This document shows positions 11,262-23,800 of a stretch of 64,000 bases of DNA, piece by piece. The stretch comes from Dendrophyllia cribrosa (lineage: Eukaryota > Cnidaria > Anthozoa > Scleractinia > Dendrophylliidae): contig JAJLRJ010000013.1 in NCBI GenBank assembly GCA_024195265.1, positions 13,505,322 to 13,569,321 on the forward strand, read 5' to 3'. The first letter of the stretch is position 1; each line of letters opens with the position of its first letter. The translations under genes were made by a program, and so were the position numbers. The notes below the pieces were generated by a model, which was given only the letters and a program-made list of their open reading frames with translations, had not been told where the DNA came from and ran no database searches.

Positions 11262-11515
11262 ATAGTTAATCGTAACGATCGCTGCGACTCTTGCGACCCT
11301 TGCGATCATATGGAAACCAAAACGTTGCGATCCTTGCGATCGTTGCGATTGCGATCGCAGAGATAGGAATTTTTCTATCTCTGCCATCGTAATCGCAAGG
11401 ATCGCAACGATCGCAACGTTTTGGTTTCCATATGATCGCAAGGGTCGCAAGAATCGCAGCGATCGTCGATCGTAACCATCGCTGCGATCGTTGCGATTAT
11501 ATGGAAACCAGGCTT
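11262..11515. repeat. GCGATC-rich inverted repeat
   Basis: Two arms of about 100 bp, built from TTGCGATC/GATCGCAA motifs and both containing CATATGGAAACC, face each other around a short centre near 11370 (ATAGGAATTTTTCTAT). A third partial unit follows at about 11465-11510. Probably a palindromic MITE. Confidence 0.75.
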
Positions 11516-11694
11516 TAATCTCTCTATTGGCATGAAAACGACAGCGAGAGCGTGTAGAGCGTGCAGTAAAAAACTAGCTGTCAAAACTCGACATTTTATT
11601 GGTTGGTTTACCTTGGAAAACCAATCGCCCCTACTGTCTAGGAAGGCTTTTACCTATGAAAAAATCTATTGTTTTCCATGGCGTGACCATTAAA

Positions 11695-11945
11695 ATTTAC
11701 CCAGGTAAATTTTACCTAGGTAACATCGGTTACACGTAGAAAACCATTTACCCAGTTAAATTCAAATTTAAGGGTGCCGTTTAACAATGGCGCTATTGTT
11801 TTCCAGCACGTGCAAAGGGGGTAAATTTTACCTAGGTAAAATCGGTTACACGAAGAAAACAAGTTTACCTAGGTAAATGCAAATTTAAGCATGCCGCGGC
11901 TATTGTTATTTCGAATTTACCTAGGTAAAAGTTGTATCGTATAAC
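11695..11945. repeat. Cluster of TTTACCTAGGTAAA palindromes
   Basis: The 14-bp palindrome TTTACCTAGGTAAA and close variants occur about six times, within two diverged tandem copies of a unit of about 120 bp (each with ATCGGTTACACG and AAATTTAAG). Likely a MITE or tandem repeat. Confidence 0.7.
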
Positions 11946-12421
11946 CGCGACTAATAAGAGAATAGGATCCGTGATAGAACGCTTGTAGATTTATACTAAA
12001 ACAAAGAAATAACACAACACAATCAATTTGAAATTATCACGTGACCCTTACACCCCGCACGCGCTTTCCTTACCAAGCCACTCATGAAATCCCAGAATTA
12101 AGGCCGTATGGGTATGTCAGGCCGGATTAGAAAATGTTTGGCTGTCTGCATTTGGCCATCGGCCCGAAATGATTTCCTTCTCATCTTGCGCTTTCCACTC
12201 AGTCAAAAACTACATTTGACCAACAGCTATAAGTAGGGATCATGATTTCTTATTAGGAGGGATGATTTTATAGACTGGAAAGGTGTCTTCAAACTTTGCA
12301 TAAATGAAATCAGTTTCTTTCTCGCTACCTGTCTTATTTTATTTTGGTGACAAACTTGATGAGAAAACTCGAGAGACTAGGGGCTGTTTGTTGTAAACAG
12401 TATGTGGTTTTCGCGCCCCAT

Positions 12422-12470
12422 CACCCTAAACTCTAACCCTGATCCTAACCCTACCCTAACCCTAACCCTT
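12422..12470. repeat. Short interstitial telomere-like stretch
   Basis: Degenerate CCCTAA units, with the clearest part reading ACCCTAACCCTAACCC. TTAGGG is the ancestral animal telomere repeat and is used by cnidarians. Only about 50 bp. Confidence 0.6.
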
Positions 12471-12904
12471 ATAATCACCGAAAAATAACTCTATTCAGTG
12501 CCACAAACATACACCACTACTATATACCTTAAACATAGCTTGAATTCATTTATGCTTAAATTCTTTATTTCAAGCGTATATTTTTGTTTTTATTTTTTCT
12601 GACCTAATGAAATTCAAAGCGTGAGTCCAGTTGACAGCTGTTACAAGAACGAGTCTCATACCGATTAAATGGGTTGCTTCGCATTTCAGAAGCTGGATAG
12701 TTTTAGTTATGACAACCACAAACAAAGACCTACTAAAATTTTGATATGTTCAGTGTAAATTGTGTTTTCGTTTGGAACAAGAATTTATGTTTGATAATCT
12801 TTAATAAGTATGTACTAAAAAATTATACTTTCCCCCTTTCGTCGTTATTGGAAAAAGCAAAGAAAAACAAAAAACATGAAGAAAATAAATCTACAACCTA
12901 AGAA

Positions 12905-13069
12905 TGCTTGGTTTGCAACCACGTGACAAGGCGGCCATGTTGGTGGTCAATGCAATACAATTTTGTCGCAGAATTTGCATGAAAATAGAGTTTAGTTCCC
13001 AGCGGAGAGAAACGCTTTTGTTCTTGACCACCAACATGGCGCCGTGACGTCACGTGCAAACCAGCAATT
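12905..13069. repeat. MITE with imperfect terminal inverted repeats
   Basis: The left end has GGTTTGCAACCACGTGAC and GCGGCCATGTTGGTGGTCAA; the right end has TTGACCACCAACATGGCGCC and CACGTGCAAACC. About 165 bp, non-coding. Confidence 0.75.
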
Positions 13070-14830
13070 GATCTTATATGTCTAAACATTATCCAAAAAT
13101 AATTAGAATCTTCATAGAAATTTATGGATCCCGGTTTGTTTTAGAAACCAATCGTCATGGTTTCGTTTAATATTAATACAAACTTCACGGGGTCATGTTT
13201 TGAAAAAATAAAACAAACTTTGAGAAAAATACGTACATTTTTTTTTTCACAGAGTCTTTAATTTGAAATTTGTGAACTAACTGTTGCTATGTGTTGAAAC
13301 AGCAATAGGAATATTTTTTCTCAAACTATTTAAGTTTTTTATACAGCCAGCTTCAATTAATTTATCTACGACAGCAATTTATTCATTTCTGTTCATGTTA
13401 GATCGGAAATACTGAATTATGTATTATTTTTGTTAATCAAAACAGAAATTACAACACAAAGATTCATTAAAATAATCTAACAGCAAGTAACAGAAAAATG
13501 CAACCCTTCAAATGTATGCACGTCCATTATTATACTTGTCTGCAAATAAAAAATTTCAATTACATGGAAAAATAACAGCTTTTTGAGAGTGACGAGGACA
13601 TTTTGAACCTATAAACCTATAACTCTTAGCTTAATGTGAATATATGAAAATCATAAAAATATGTGAACTGCGAATAAACATGAATGAAATTTGTGATCCT
13701 CGCAGTGTGCTATCGACTTAAGTAGTTGAAAAATCAACCTAAAAAATCAGGCTTGAACGGAAAAAATTGTTGCTGTTTTTTCATGCTTTGTTTCAGTTTG
13801 GGTATATTCGAAAGGAACCTAAAATGTTTTTTTTTTTCGTGCAGAGAAATCCCGCCTTGCAAACACCTTGCTTGTACGGATCCCCCGTTGTAACGAACAG
13901 GAGATAAAGTTCGGGCAAATAAGCCGGATTTACTGAAAATAACTCCCGCTTTTACGGACTCCAAATATGATTGAATACCAAATCCATAGTTGTCTGTTGT
14001 ACTGCTTGAGCTCCAATAACCAGGCGGTCCGGCCCCTTCAGGATACTCGTTCGAAAATAATACCTTCTGTGTGCAAAATTTATCAGAGCCGATCTTTATC
14101 ATTTTTTATCGAATTGGGCTTGTTTGCTCTCGACAATAATTATGTGGATCGATAGAAACTGACTAGAAAAAATATTTTGGAGACTCAAAAAGTCTTGGGT
14201 TTTTTGCCAAGTTACAGTCACATTATATAATGACTTTCACATCACACCTGCTTTTTCTTTGTTTCATTATATTCTCTTTACAAGTGTCATGTGTTTTCTG
14301 TAGTACTGTTTATTTGCATGTCATGCTTCATGTGTTTCAATGTGTTTTCATGCTGATTGTAAATTTAGACCTGAAAGGGGCAGTATTCTTGAATGTACAT
14401 AGATATCAAAATGTTACCCCTTTCATGCCAGTCTAGCACAATAATGCCTTTCTTGTAAATAAATTACATATTGACTTTTCGTTATTATTTTTTAATTGCC
14501 GAAATTATTTTCTCTATAGTCAATTATTTTGTCAATCACCAAACTGAACCGAATTTTTGCATTTCTGCATCTTCCTGTAAAATAATTCTTAAAATCAGCG
14601 TCCTAGTACGTTGAATTATCTCCTGGATTAGGTTTCGTTTCTTTCTGGAAAATAATTATCAAAGCATCCTGAATAAACAATATATTTTTTATTTATACTT
14701 GCATTAAAAAGTAATAAAAACAAAGCTCAATCTAACTTCCCATTAAACTAAACCAGTCCCCCAAATAGGTCGCCATGAACTGATGTGCGGTATTACAATG
14801 TGAGAAAGACGCTCTATATCAAACACATCT

Positions 14831-14881
14831 ATGGTGAAATACGCCAAGTTACGAGAAATTCTATTTCTTAATGTCTTTGTG
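14831..14881 (+). CDS. Modular gene exon 1: start codon and signal peptide
   Basis: ATG 14831 opens a 17-codon frame, with a basic start (MVKYAKLR) then a hydrophobic run, ending at a strong GTAAGT donor at 14882. Joined in phase 0 to exon 2, the hydrophobic core continues and then ends at a small-residue stretch, as in a signal peptide. No promoter was identified; the start is inferred. Confidence 0.55.
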
Positions 14882-17800
14882 GTAAGTACATATATTTGTT
14901 GATTCCTTAGTAGAAAAAAGATATTTCAAGGAAAAAAACTACTAACCAACGAGCACAGGAGAAAAGCCTTGATCTATATCAGTGATAAAAACCAATATTT
15001 TCATGTATTCTTTTTTATCGATTACGCACTTGATAAACGATTGTTGGTAACGGATTGTTTTCACCCATATGACAATAATTTCGTGCAGCCGGAAAAAAGG
15101 TAGTGTAAAGCCAAGTTTTTAGAATAAAATAAAGAAAGTTTGAAGTAAAGCAGCCAAATTTTATATATATTTTAATCAACAGACCATTATTGCTGGAAAT
15201 AATGGGGAAGCAACTGCACAGAATGTTGAAGACGATACCTTTAACTTGTCTTGTATACCACAAGGTAATACTATATTTAATTTCTTTCATCCTGTTTGTA
15301 GCTCAATAGTGACTTTCTTGCTTGTTACTAAGGTCAGGTCACTCAGCAAATACACACTGCTTTTATTTTTAAGGAATATTGACATAATTTAAGGAGTGAA
15401 ACTAGTTGACCAATTTCGTAGTGGATAAGAAAGCATTTCAATCTATGAATCGTTAAACAAAGAACCAACCAAATACAAAATTAATTTAAAAGTAAAGAAA
15501 TAAGAAATAAATAACTGTTATACGGCAAGCTTAGTATTAAGCCTTATTAAGTGGCAGTCCCGCTAAAAGCGGTCCGCTCGATTTCGCGACCAAAAATAGT
15601 TTCCCTTTATTTTTTGCTGGTGAAAAGGCTTTGGTACACATGTATGAAATACACAATTCTTTTTTTCAAATTCTTTATTTTCGCCCTGCTACAAGCAAAA
15701 AACGAATTCAGGCCGTCTCGGCCTTTTCGACGGTGATCGGAAGACTAAATTTGATGGTTTTTGAGAGGCGCTCTACGTAGAAACAAATGCAGTTGAAGAC
15801 ATTTTGTTTAGGACATGTTTCTAAGCTAAACTTGAGTAGATCACAGGCAAAGAGTAAAAAAATTCAATAAAATGTTAAGCAAGCTGAGGCAACTTAAAGA
15901 CAACCCACTCTGAAGCCTATATTCAGACACTGAAAATGGGGCAAGAACGAGGGAAAATTTCTCAAACGTTGCGGCCTAAACTTGGTTTTAAAACCACGTC
16001 ACAGTAAAGTTCTTACCTTCTTTTATCGAGTTATAAGCTCAAACGTGTGGGTATCTCCCGGGATCGCAAGCGAGAAGAGATTATAATCAGCCATTGACAG
16101 CGAGTTTACATAATTATCGGTCGTGCCAAAGCTAAGGTCACTTGCATTACTCTTCGGCTCTTCCAAAATGTTTCTATTGAGGCTTGAATTCGATTGTAGT
16201 GTCGACAACTTCTTTAATACTTCTGCGTCAGAATTAGATCGAGAACAGATGTAAAAGTTGCAATAAGTTGAATAATCTTCATGGCGGCGACACGGTCCGG
16301 GCTCGACAAAGCAAACAACGAGGCCTTTTAGCATGTTTCGGAGAAATCTTCATTAAAATCTGTACTTGATCCAAATTCTCTGCTCCAGTAACGAGTATTA
16401 AAGGTTTTCCACGTCCCTACAATAAAAAGAAAGTCAAAGTTTATTCTGATCCACGATTTTATACTGTTGAAATTCACCCGTGGCGAAAACATAACTTGAC
16501 CGTGGCATGCAAATATCGTATAATTTGAAAAAAATTAACGACAACCAGAAGTTTCACTGCGATACGTGAAATACTCACCGGTGAGAGGTTGAAATATATG
16601 AATAACTTGAGTTTAAGATTCGTTTTTAAGGGCTACTCGCCAAGCGACAGCAAAAAGTTTTTTTGCTTGAAAATGTGTAGATTCGTTACAAGGTCTTCGA
16701 GCACGTGGCTTGTGTTATAACTTGTCACACAATGTTATCAAGGTCGCGTGACAAAGGTAGTTGGCCGCGCGATGTAACGGATCTACACATTTTCAAGCTA
16801 AGAAAACTTTCTGCGGTCGCTTGGCGAGAAACCCTCAAAAACGAATCTGAAACTCAAGTTATTCATATATTTCAACCTCTCACCGGTGAGTAGTTCATGT
16901 ATCGCAGTGAAATTTCTGGTTGTCGTCGATTTTTTTTTTCAAATTATATCTACAGTATATTTCTTACCATGGTCAAGTTTAGTTTCTACCACGGGTGAAT
17001 TTCAACAGTATAAAATCGTGGATAAGAATAAACTGTGACTTTCTTTTTATTGTAGGGACGTTGAAAACCTTTAATACTCGTTAGTGGAGCAGAGAATTTG
17101 GATCAAGTACTGATTTTGATGAAGATTTCTCCGAAACATGCTAAAAGCTTCGTTGTTTGCTTTGTCGATCGAGTCCGGTGTCGCCGCCATGAAGATTATT
17201 CAACTTATTGCAACTTTTTCATCTGTTCTCGATCAAATTCTGACGCAGAAGTATTAAAGAAGTTATCGACATTTATCTTGGAGAACTACAATCGAATTCA
17301 AGCCTCAATAGAAACATTTTGGAAGAGCCGAAGAGTAATGCAAGTGACCTTTGGCACGACCGATAATTATGTAAACACGCTGTCAATGGCTGATTATAAT
17401 CTCTTCTCGCTTGCGATCCCGGGAGATACCCACACGTTTGAGCTTATAACTCGATAAAATAAGGTAAGAACTTTACTGTGACGTGGTTTTGAAACCAAGT
17501 TTAGGCCGCAACGTTTGAGAAATTTTCCCCCGTTCTTGCCCCATTTTCAGTGTCTGAATATAGGCTTCAGAGTGGGTTGTCTTTAAGTTGCCTCAGCTTG
17601 CTTAACATTTTATTGAAATTTTTTACACTTTGCCTGTGAACTACTCAAGTTTAGCTTAGAAACATGACCTAAACAAAATGTCTTCAACTGCATTTGTTTC
17701 TACGTAGAGCGCCTCTCAAAAACCATCAATTTTAGTCTTTCGATCAACGGCGAGAAGGCCGAGGGGGCCTGAATTCGTTTTTGGCCTGTAACAGGGCGAA

Positions 17801-20800
17801 AATAAAAAATTTGAAAAAAAGAATTGTGTATTTCATACATGTGTACCAAAGCCTTTTCACCAGCAAAAAATAAAGGGAAACTATTTTTGGTCGCGAAATC
17901 GAGCGGACCGCTTTTAGCGGGACTGCCACTTAAACGGCTCCAAAGTTTCAAAATGCTCCAAAATAAAAATAAACACCAACTCGTAGTTTTTCGGCGAAAT
18001 TTGTAATAAGTTAACATCGATTCTGCCAGAAAGAACACCTTAAAATAGGAAGATCTTAAAATTTGAGTGAAGAGTATAGGTCAGTGAAATAAATTTTACA
18101 GACGTTTTTATGGCGGTACGCAAATCTTGCATAGCTGGGGCCGTATTCACGAAAGCATCCTAAGTCCAAAGAGCCTCCTAAGATATAACTTAGGAGATAA
18201 CTGGTATTCACGAAGACCTCCTAATTTAAGCCATGTCTTATTTTTTCTTCTAAACTTAGGATCTCCTAAATTTTTAAGACATGTCTTAACTGGTATTCAC
18301 GAAGATCTCCTAATTTAAGATATGTCTTAATTTTTCTCCTAAACTTAGGAGGTCAAAACTGACCTCCTAACTTATTAAAACATGTCCTGACGGAGGCTAA
18401 ATTCGATTGTTAACGCGTTTTACGTCGATTTTCAGCGTGATTATTGTGTATCACAATTGTTACCGGTTAGATAAACGTTGTAAAGCATTATATTGCTAAG
18501 AAAAATTAAATATTTTCTAGTGATGTCAAACAACACGGTTAGTTTTATATAGGCCTTCGTGTCATTAACGGGTTCCACATTTCTTTCTCTTTGCAGAGTT
18601 ATATTTCCGTTTTTCGTGAAAATAAGCCCTTGTACAAGAAATATCGAAGTAGATCCTATTAAAATGATGATGGATTTGTTTGTTGCTTTCGCTACTGACC
18701 ATGAACGAAGATATTATCACGGTTTTGATATCTTAAATTCGAGATGAAATAAAGATTATTGTATCGTCATTGTGATTACAACAACAATTTACACAATACG
18801 AAATATTCATTCATGTAATTTTCATAACTTATTATTCATAAGATCGCGCCATATAAACTGTCTCTGATTGGTTTACTTTTACTAATCGATAACTGCCCGC
18901 GACCATTAAACTTAGGAGACTGCTAAGTTACGCTTACCTTAGGATGGTCATAAGATATCGTTCGTGAATAGCACTTAGGACATATCTTAGGAAGCTCCTA
19001 AATTTTCTCTTAAGTTATATCTTAAGATATATCTTAGGTAGGATTTCGTGAATACGGCCCCTGGTTTGCAAGGTTTTCGTACCGCCAGATCACGTGACAT
19101 CTCGACATTCACGGACCTCTTTCTCCGCTACCTAATCAAGGTAGGACGCTGAAATTTACAAGGTATAACTCAAATTTGCGGGTTTTGTTAATTTAAAGGT
19201 GCTCTTTCAATCAGTATTGATGGTTTGTCTGTCTTAGCTGAAATAGAGAAATTACAAAAACTACAAGGTGACCTATTCAAACTGATTTTGACAGCCGGTG
19301 TTGTTGCTTATACTGAGCATGTCAACGCTGTTTTCCCATTGTCGACCATTTCGATTTTTCTGTCAATCTCGTTATATATCTCACCCACATGTAATCTTTG
19401 TGGAAACAAAGACCAGGTTTCCCTGCTAGTTCAAGCAGCCATCTGGTCTGTCTCCCACCAGTTGGGAGAATTAAAACGTTTGTTAAAAATTGCTCTTTCA
19501 GTTTGCATTGTCTAATCACCACAGCACTCAGTTAAATAAATTGCTTACATTATTTATTGTTTACTGGTATTTAATTTCATTATAGAGATCAAAGGGGTCT
19601 TTCAAGAAGTGTGGACCAACTCTATACAAGCAAACAACTTGAGTTCGTTAATAGAACTTCAAATGTCTCAAGAGAATCCCGATTGGACTGGAAAAATAAG
19701 TAGTTTTAACGCAAGTTTAACAGAGCCTCTACACGGTCAGCGGCTTCGTGCCTACCTTACAGTTCCTAAGAGTGGATTGTATGACTTGCATGTAACCTGC
19801 AGGAACGCATGTGTAATCCAGACTCAAGTTGGCAACATTTTCATAAGATGCCAGAATATGTAAGATAACTATTTTTTAAAGGGTTTGGTTGATTTCTTTA
19901 CGGATACAACAGACAGTCACAAAACTAAGACTACATGTAAGAACCATGAATTATGTTGTTTTGTTACACTTTTCAAACTGATCGATAATAACGTACTACA
20001 ATAAATCGTAATTATATGTAAAATCCTGAATCCTAAAATCCTAAAATGATCGTGAAATTATTTGTACAACAAAAGGATAAATGGTTTGGATTATCATGTA
20101 ATTCTCTTCTTTGATCTTTGTCTGTCACGTTCAAGCCATCATCATCTGTGTTTTTCATTTTACTGTAGCTTGTCTCTTTTTAAGACAGACACTTCACACT
20201 TCACACTTCAAATATTCTTTAGTCTCGCGTTGGTGGGGACAATGTGTGCATCTAATGACGTTCGTCTGAAATTTGTTACTTTATAGGAGCTATGTCATGG
20301 TGATTTTGAGGTTTTTGGGTAAAAACTGCTCTAATTTAAGACTAAGTACCTTTGTCGTACACGAAATGCTAATAGAACACTAAGGGGAAGATATCAAGTG
20401 AATTTTAGAAGAAAAAATAAACCATAATCAGAGTTTCAGCGAGTTTTCCAAGACAGAAGCAATAATCCACTTCCATCTTGTCCATCTACAGCCCAAGACA
20501 CTTATTTTTACTCTTAGAGCACTAGTAGAATAATTTTAAACAAAACTGGACTCTTATTTTTGGGTTTTTATTGACATAAAGATGTCTTTTGGCTTTTTAA
20601 AAATAGCCAAAAGACATCTTTAAAAAGTAACACTAAAAATGGTGACATAGCCCCTTTAAATACGGCGATGATCGATCATAACATGTTGTTGAATCTCGTC
20701 AATCTAGTTGCATGCCATACACCGTATAGTTGTTTTAATGATTTGACCACGTGATTGAAATAGACTACCTTTATCTAGAACGACCAGTATTAATATGACT

Positions 20801-23800
20801 GCGGGCAAATTCTACAAGATGACTGTTCTTCATCTTGGTGGAACCAGCGGGCAAGGCCTAAGGATAGCTGTTATTACTCCAAGCGGCTATAAAAAGGATC
20901 CCATTCCTCAAGAATATCTTGTTGCTTATCAAGCAGGTAATTACTTTCCTCTCAAGATTATTAATATCATTAATATGGTGGTTACGACGTTCGAGGAGCT
21001 TTATGTTTTGCAGGTCACTTGGATTTGGGAACTGGAATAGTTGTTGGAGTGAGGTGTAAGACCACGACAAAAGTAATCATTCTGGCCAATCACAACAGAC
21101 CCCAATAAGCCAACCGGAAGTCCAAGCAAGTTCATGAAGCCGGCGCCAAGCCGATTAGTTACTGATTGGCCGAGAAAGAGGCATCCGTTGTTGTTTTTCA
21201 ACAATCACAAGCATAGAACTGTAAACCAATGCAAACACGAATTACTTTCGACTCTAATAATCAATCCAATTTTGAAGAACGTTATGAGATTTTACGGATT
21301 GAAAATAGACGTCATAAATAGGAATATCTGACTTTTAGCTATAGCAAAAAAATAAAGGCCCAGGTCACACATTAAGAGGCAATTTTGTGTACCAAATTCT
21401 CTCAAGAAATATTTTTAACAAAAGATATGTGATCAAAGGAACATCACTTCTGTTATGTGACTTGCAGATGGCATCCTTGGAGAATTTACACCTGGAGCAT
21501 GGGCATCTTGGAAATCATGCGATCTTCAGACTGCAAGGGAAACTCGTCGGCGACATTGTCAGCGGTTTCCACCTTTATACAGTCAGTTGAATTCCGATTA
21601 TCAAGTAAACGAGAGCAGAAATTGCAGTAAGTTTAAACTGTTGTATTACATGTTACCTAATGCATTTTTTCCAAAATATACGACTTACTGTGTGACAATC
21701 GCAGTTTTTCACGTTGAAAAATAAAGAAAAAACAGCTGTGTAAGCCATTTTGCTTCCAGAAAAACAAAATAACGGAAAAACTGGAAAATGCACTTTGTCG
21801 ATATTTCGGCTTCATTCAAAAACCTTTCGTCACGGCAACTGAGGAAAACAAACAAAGACACAGTTTATATACGTGCAAGCTCGCGTAAGTAGCTAACGGT
21901 TATAACGGTAATCTAAACGTGTCAAAATCGCCTTTAGAAAACGCCTTTGACATATGCCAAAGGTGGCAAAGGCCTTTTGTAACAATCCTTCGACATGGGT
22001 TTTAAAGGTGGCAAAGGCCGACTTTAATTTAAGTCAAAGGTAGCACACCTTTGAAGATTATCAAAGGTATAGTAAAGGTGCTGTTGTTAAGTAGAGAAAA
22101 TCGCTTGTGTACGTTTGGTATTTTCTTGTATTTTGCCCGAAACAATCTTAGCCAGGCGTTCCGACCGAGAGAAACTAGGCCTTGCGCTGACGTAAGCAAA
22201 AAAGCATGTGACTCAGAGAGTAGTTTTGTACGAAGTAAGACCAGTAGTTTTACTGTAGAAAAGCATATCATGGAGAACCTCAAATTAAAGTGAAGGAAAC
22301 CAAACCCTTGTGGAATTGGTGAAACACTGTCAAATGTTGCTTTGACTTGTACAAAGGTACCTTTGATTCAATGAGTTAAAGTTGTATCAAAAGCAACATC
22401 AAAAGTGCTAATATATATAGTTAGGCTTAGCCTAACAGCGGCGCCCTCTGAAGACCCTCTGAACAAGCTTAACTAAGATGAAACTTAACTAATAGGTGAA
22501 AGGTCGGAAGCACAAGAATTAAGATTAATATTGACGACCGGGCTATTTTTCAATTTTAGCAGTTCTCAAAAACAGTACATTTAGACCGTACAAAAGTTCA
22601 CAAAAACAACTTTTTCTCCGTCTAGAATAACTATTACGACTATTTTCCGAAAATACAGTTGTTGCTTGTCAAAAAATGCCCGCGAAACTGATTTGAAAAT
22701 CAAAATTGCAAAAAGGCATATAAAATCTAAGTCTCGAGTATAAAATCTAAGTCTTGTTTTGTTTACATAAAATTGCTTTTCAATCTCTGTAATGAATGAA
22801 CAAACACATAAAAATGGACAACACAATCTTCTTTCGAAAAATTTTATTCAAATCTCCATGAGTTTGTTTAAAAGCAAACGCGTACCATTTATAGCGCATC
22901 GAGGCAGAGCCGTGTCTTTGATGAAATTCAAGAAATTAATACAACTGAATTTAAGCTACACGTTTAAAAACAATTCTCCAAAACATAACGAGAACACAAA
23001 CAAAAAGTCAATCACAGATTGATATCAAGATAAATTCCCATCGAAAAATGTAATTTGTTTTACCTTTAAGTCCCTCCGGCGACTACTGTACTTGGAAATT
23101 CTTTAAATCTCCGCTTTGGTGCTGAAATCCGTAAAACGAACCCATCTCTTCACATTGCTAAAACCGTATATAGTTCCTCGAAGCAATATTTTATCCCTGA
23201 AAGCTCTTCTCTTTCCACTAAAGCGGCTTCTGAGTATCCCTTAATTAGTATCCTGTCTTGAGTAGCAAACCGCCAAAAAAAATGTTGGGTAATAACGACT
23301 TTAATTCTCCGCTAAAAACAGCATAAAAATCCTGCAACGGCTAAAGTGTTTACCGAGCTGACGGCTGTGTAGCCGCGCGAAAAACAAAGCCTCAAAGATC
23401 CCGGATGTTTTGTGCCGTCACACGCGCATGTTTTGCGACGTCATACGCGCCAGCGAGCTAGCCCAACGCGTACGGCGGGCGTTGGGCGTTCGGCGGCGGG
23501 CGCACAACGCGCCCGCGAAACATTCCGCTAGCCATGACCATGAAAAATGACGGCATAGGTTCTATGAGTATGGTGCTTCGCCGGGCCTTCGGCCCGCGGG
23601 CTCCGCTATTAACCCATGTGAGCACATTTGATGCCTGTGTATCGAAACTTTGATCGAAGTCAACTTTTAGTGCATGCATACGAACAAATAGAATGCGCTG
23701 GGGATCTTTAAACAAATAAAAGAGCTTTTAAAAAACGTTAAAAGGCCCTGCAGACAACAATATCAATATAGGATGGAAGACTGTTAATGCCAATTGTGGA

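Larger units (their letters stand above)
9455..14830. other. Intergenic region between the channel and modular-protein genes
   Basis: No exon with a recognisable domain was found on either strand. It holds LINE debris, two MITE-like repeats, a GCGATC-rich palindrome, a TTTACCTAGGTAAA cluster, a telomere-like stretch and AT-rich sequence. Nothing recognisable was seen in 10600-11200 or 13100-14800. Confidence 0.5.
15265..19237. other. Intron 2 with two large transposon-like elements
   Basis: It contains the foldback element at 15547-17933 and the nested TIR element at 18111-19087. Otherwise no coding signal was seen. Confidence 0.5.

Noticed and set aside
14230..14436. 68-codon frame with a hydrophobic start
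   Set aside because: Signal-like only by Phe/Leu richness. The start at 14831 splices in phase to the rest of the gene and this one does not.
17098..17457. 119-codon frame as a host gene
   Set aside because: Lies wholly in the right arm of the foldback element, and its left-arm twin is broken in another way.
19219..19515. Unspliced 96-codon frame reading past exon 3
   Set aside because: Splicing at GCCG|GTGTTG gives phase-1 continuity into the PA14-like exon; the read-through text has no domain.
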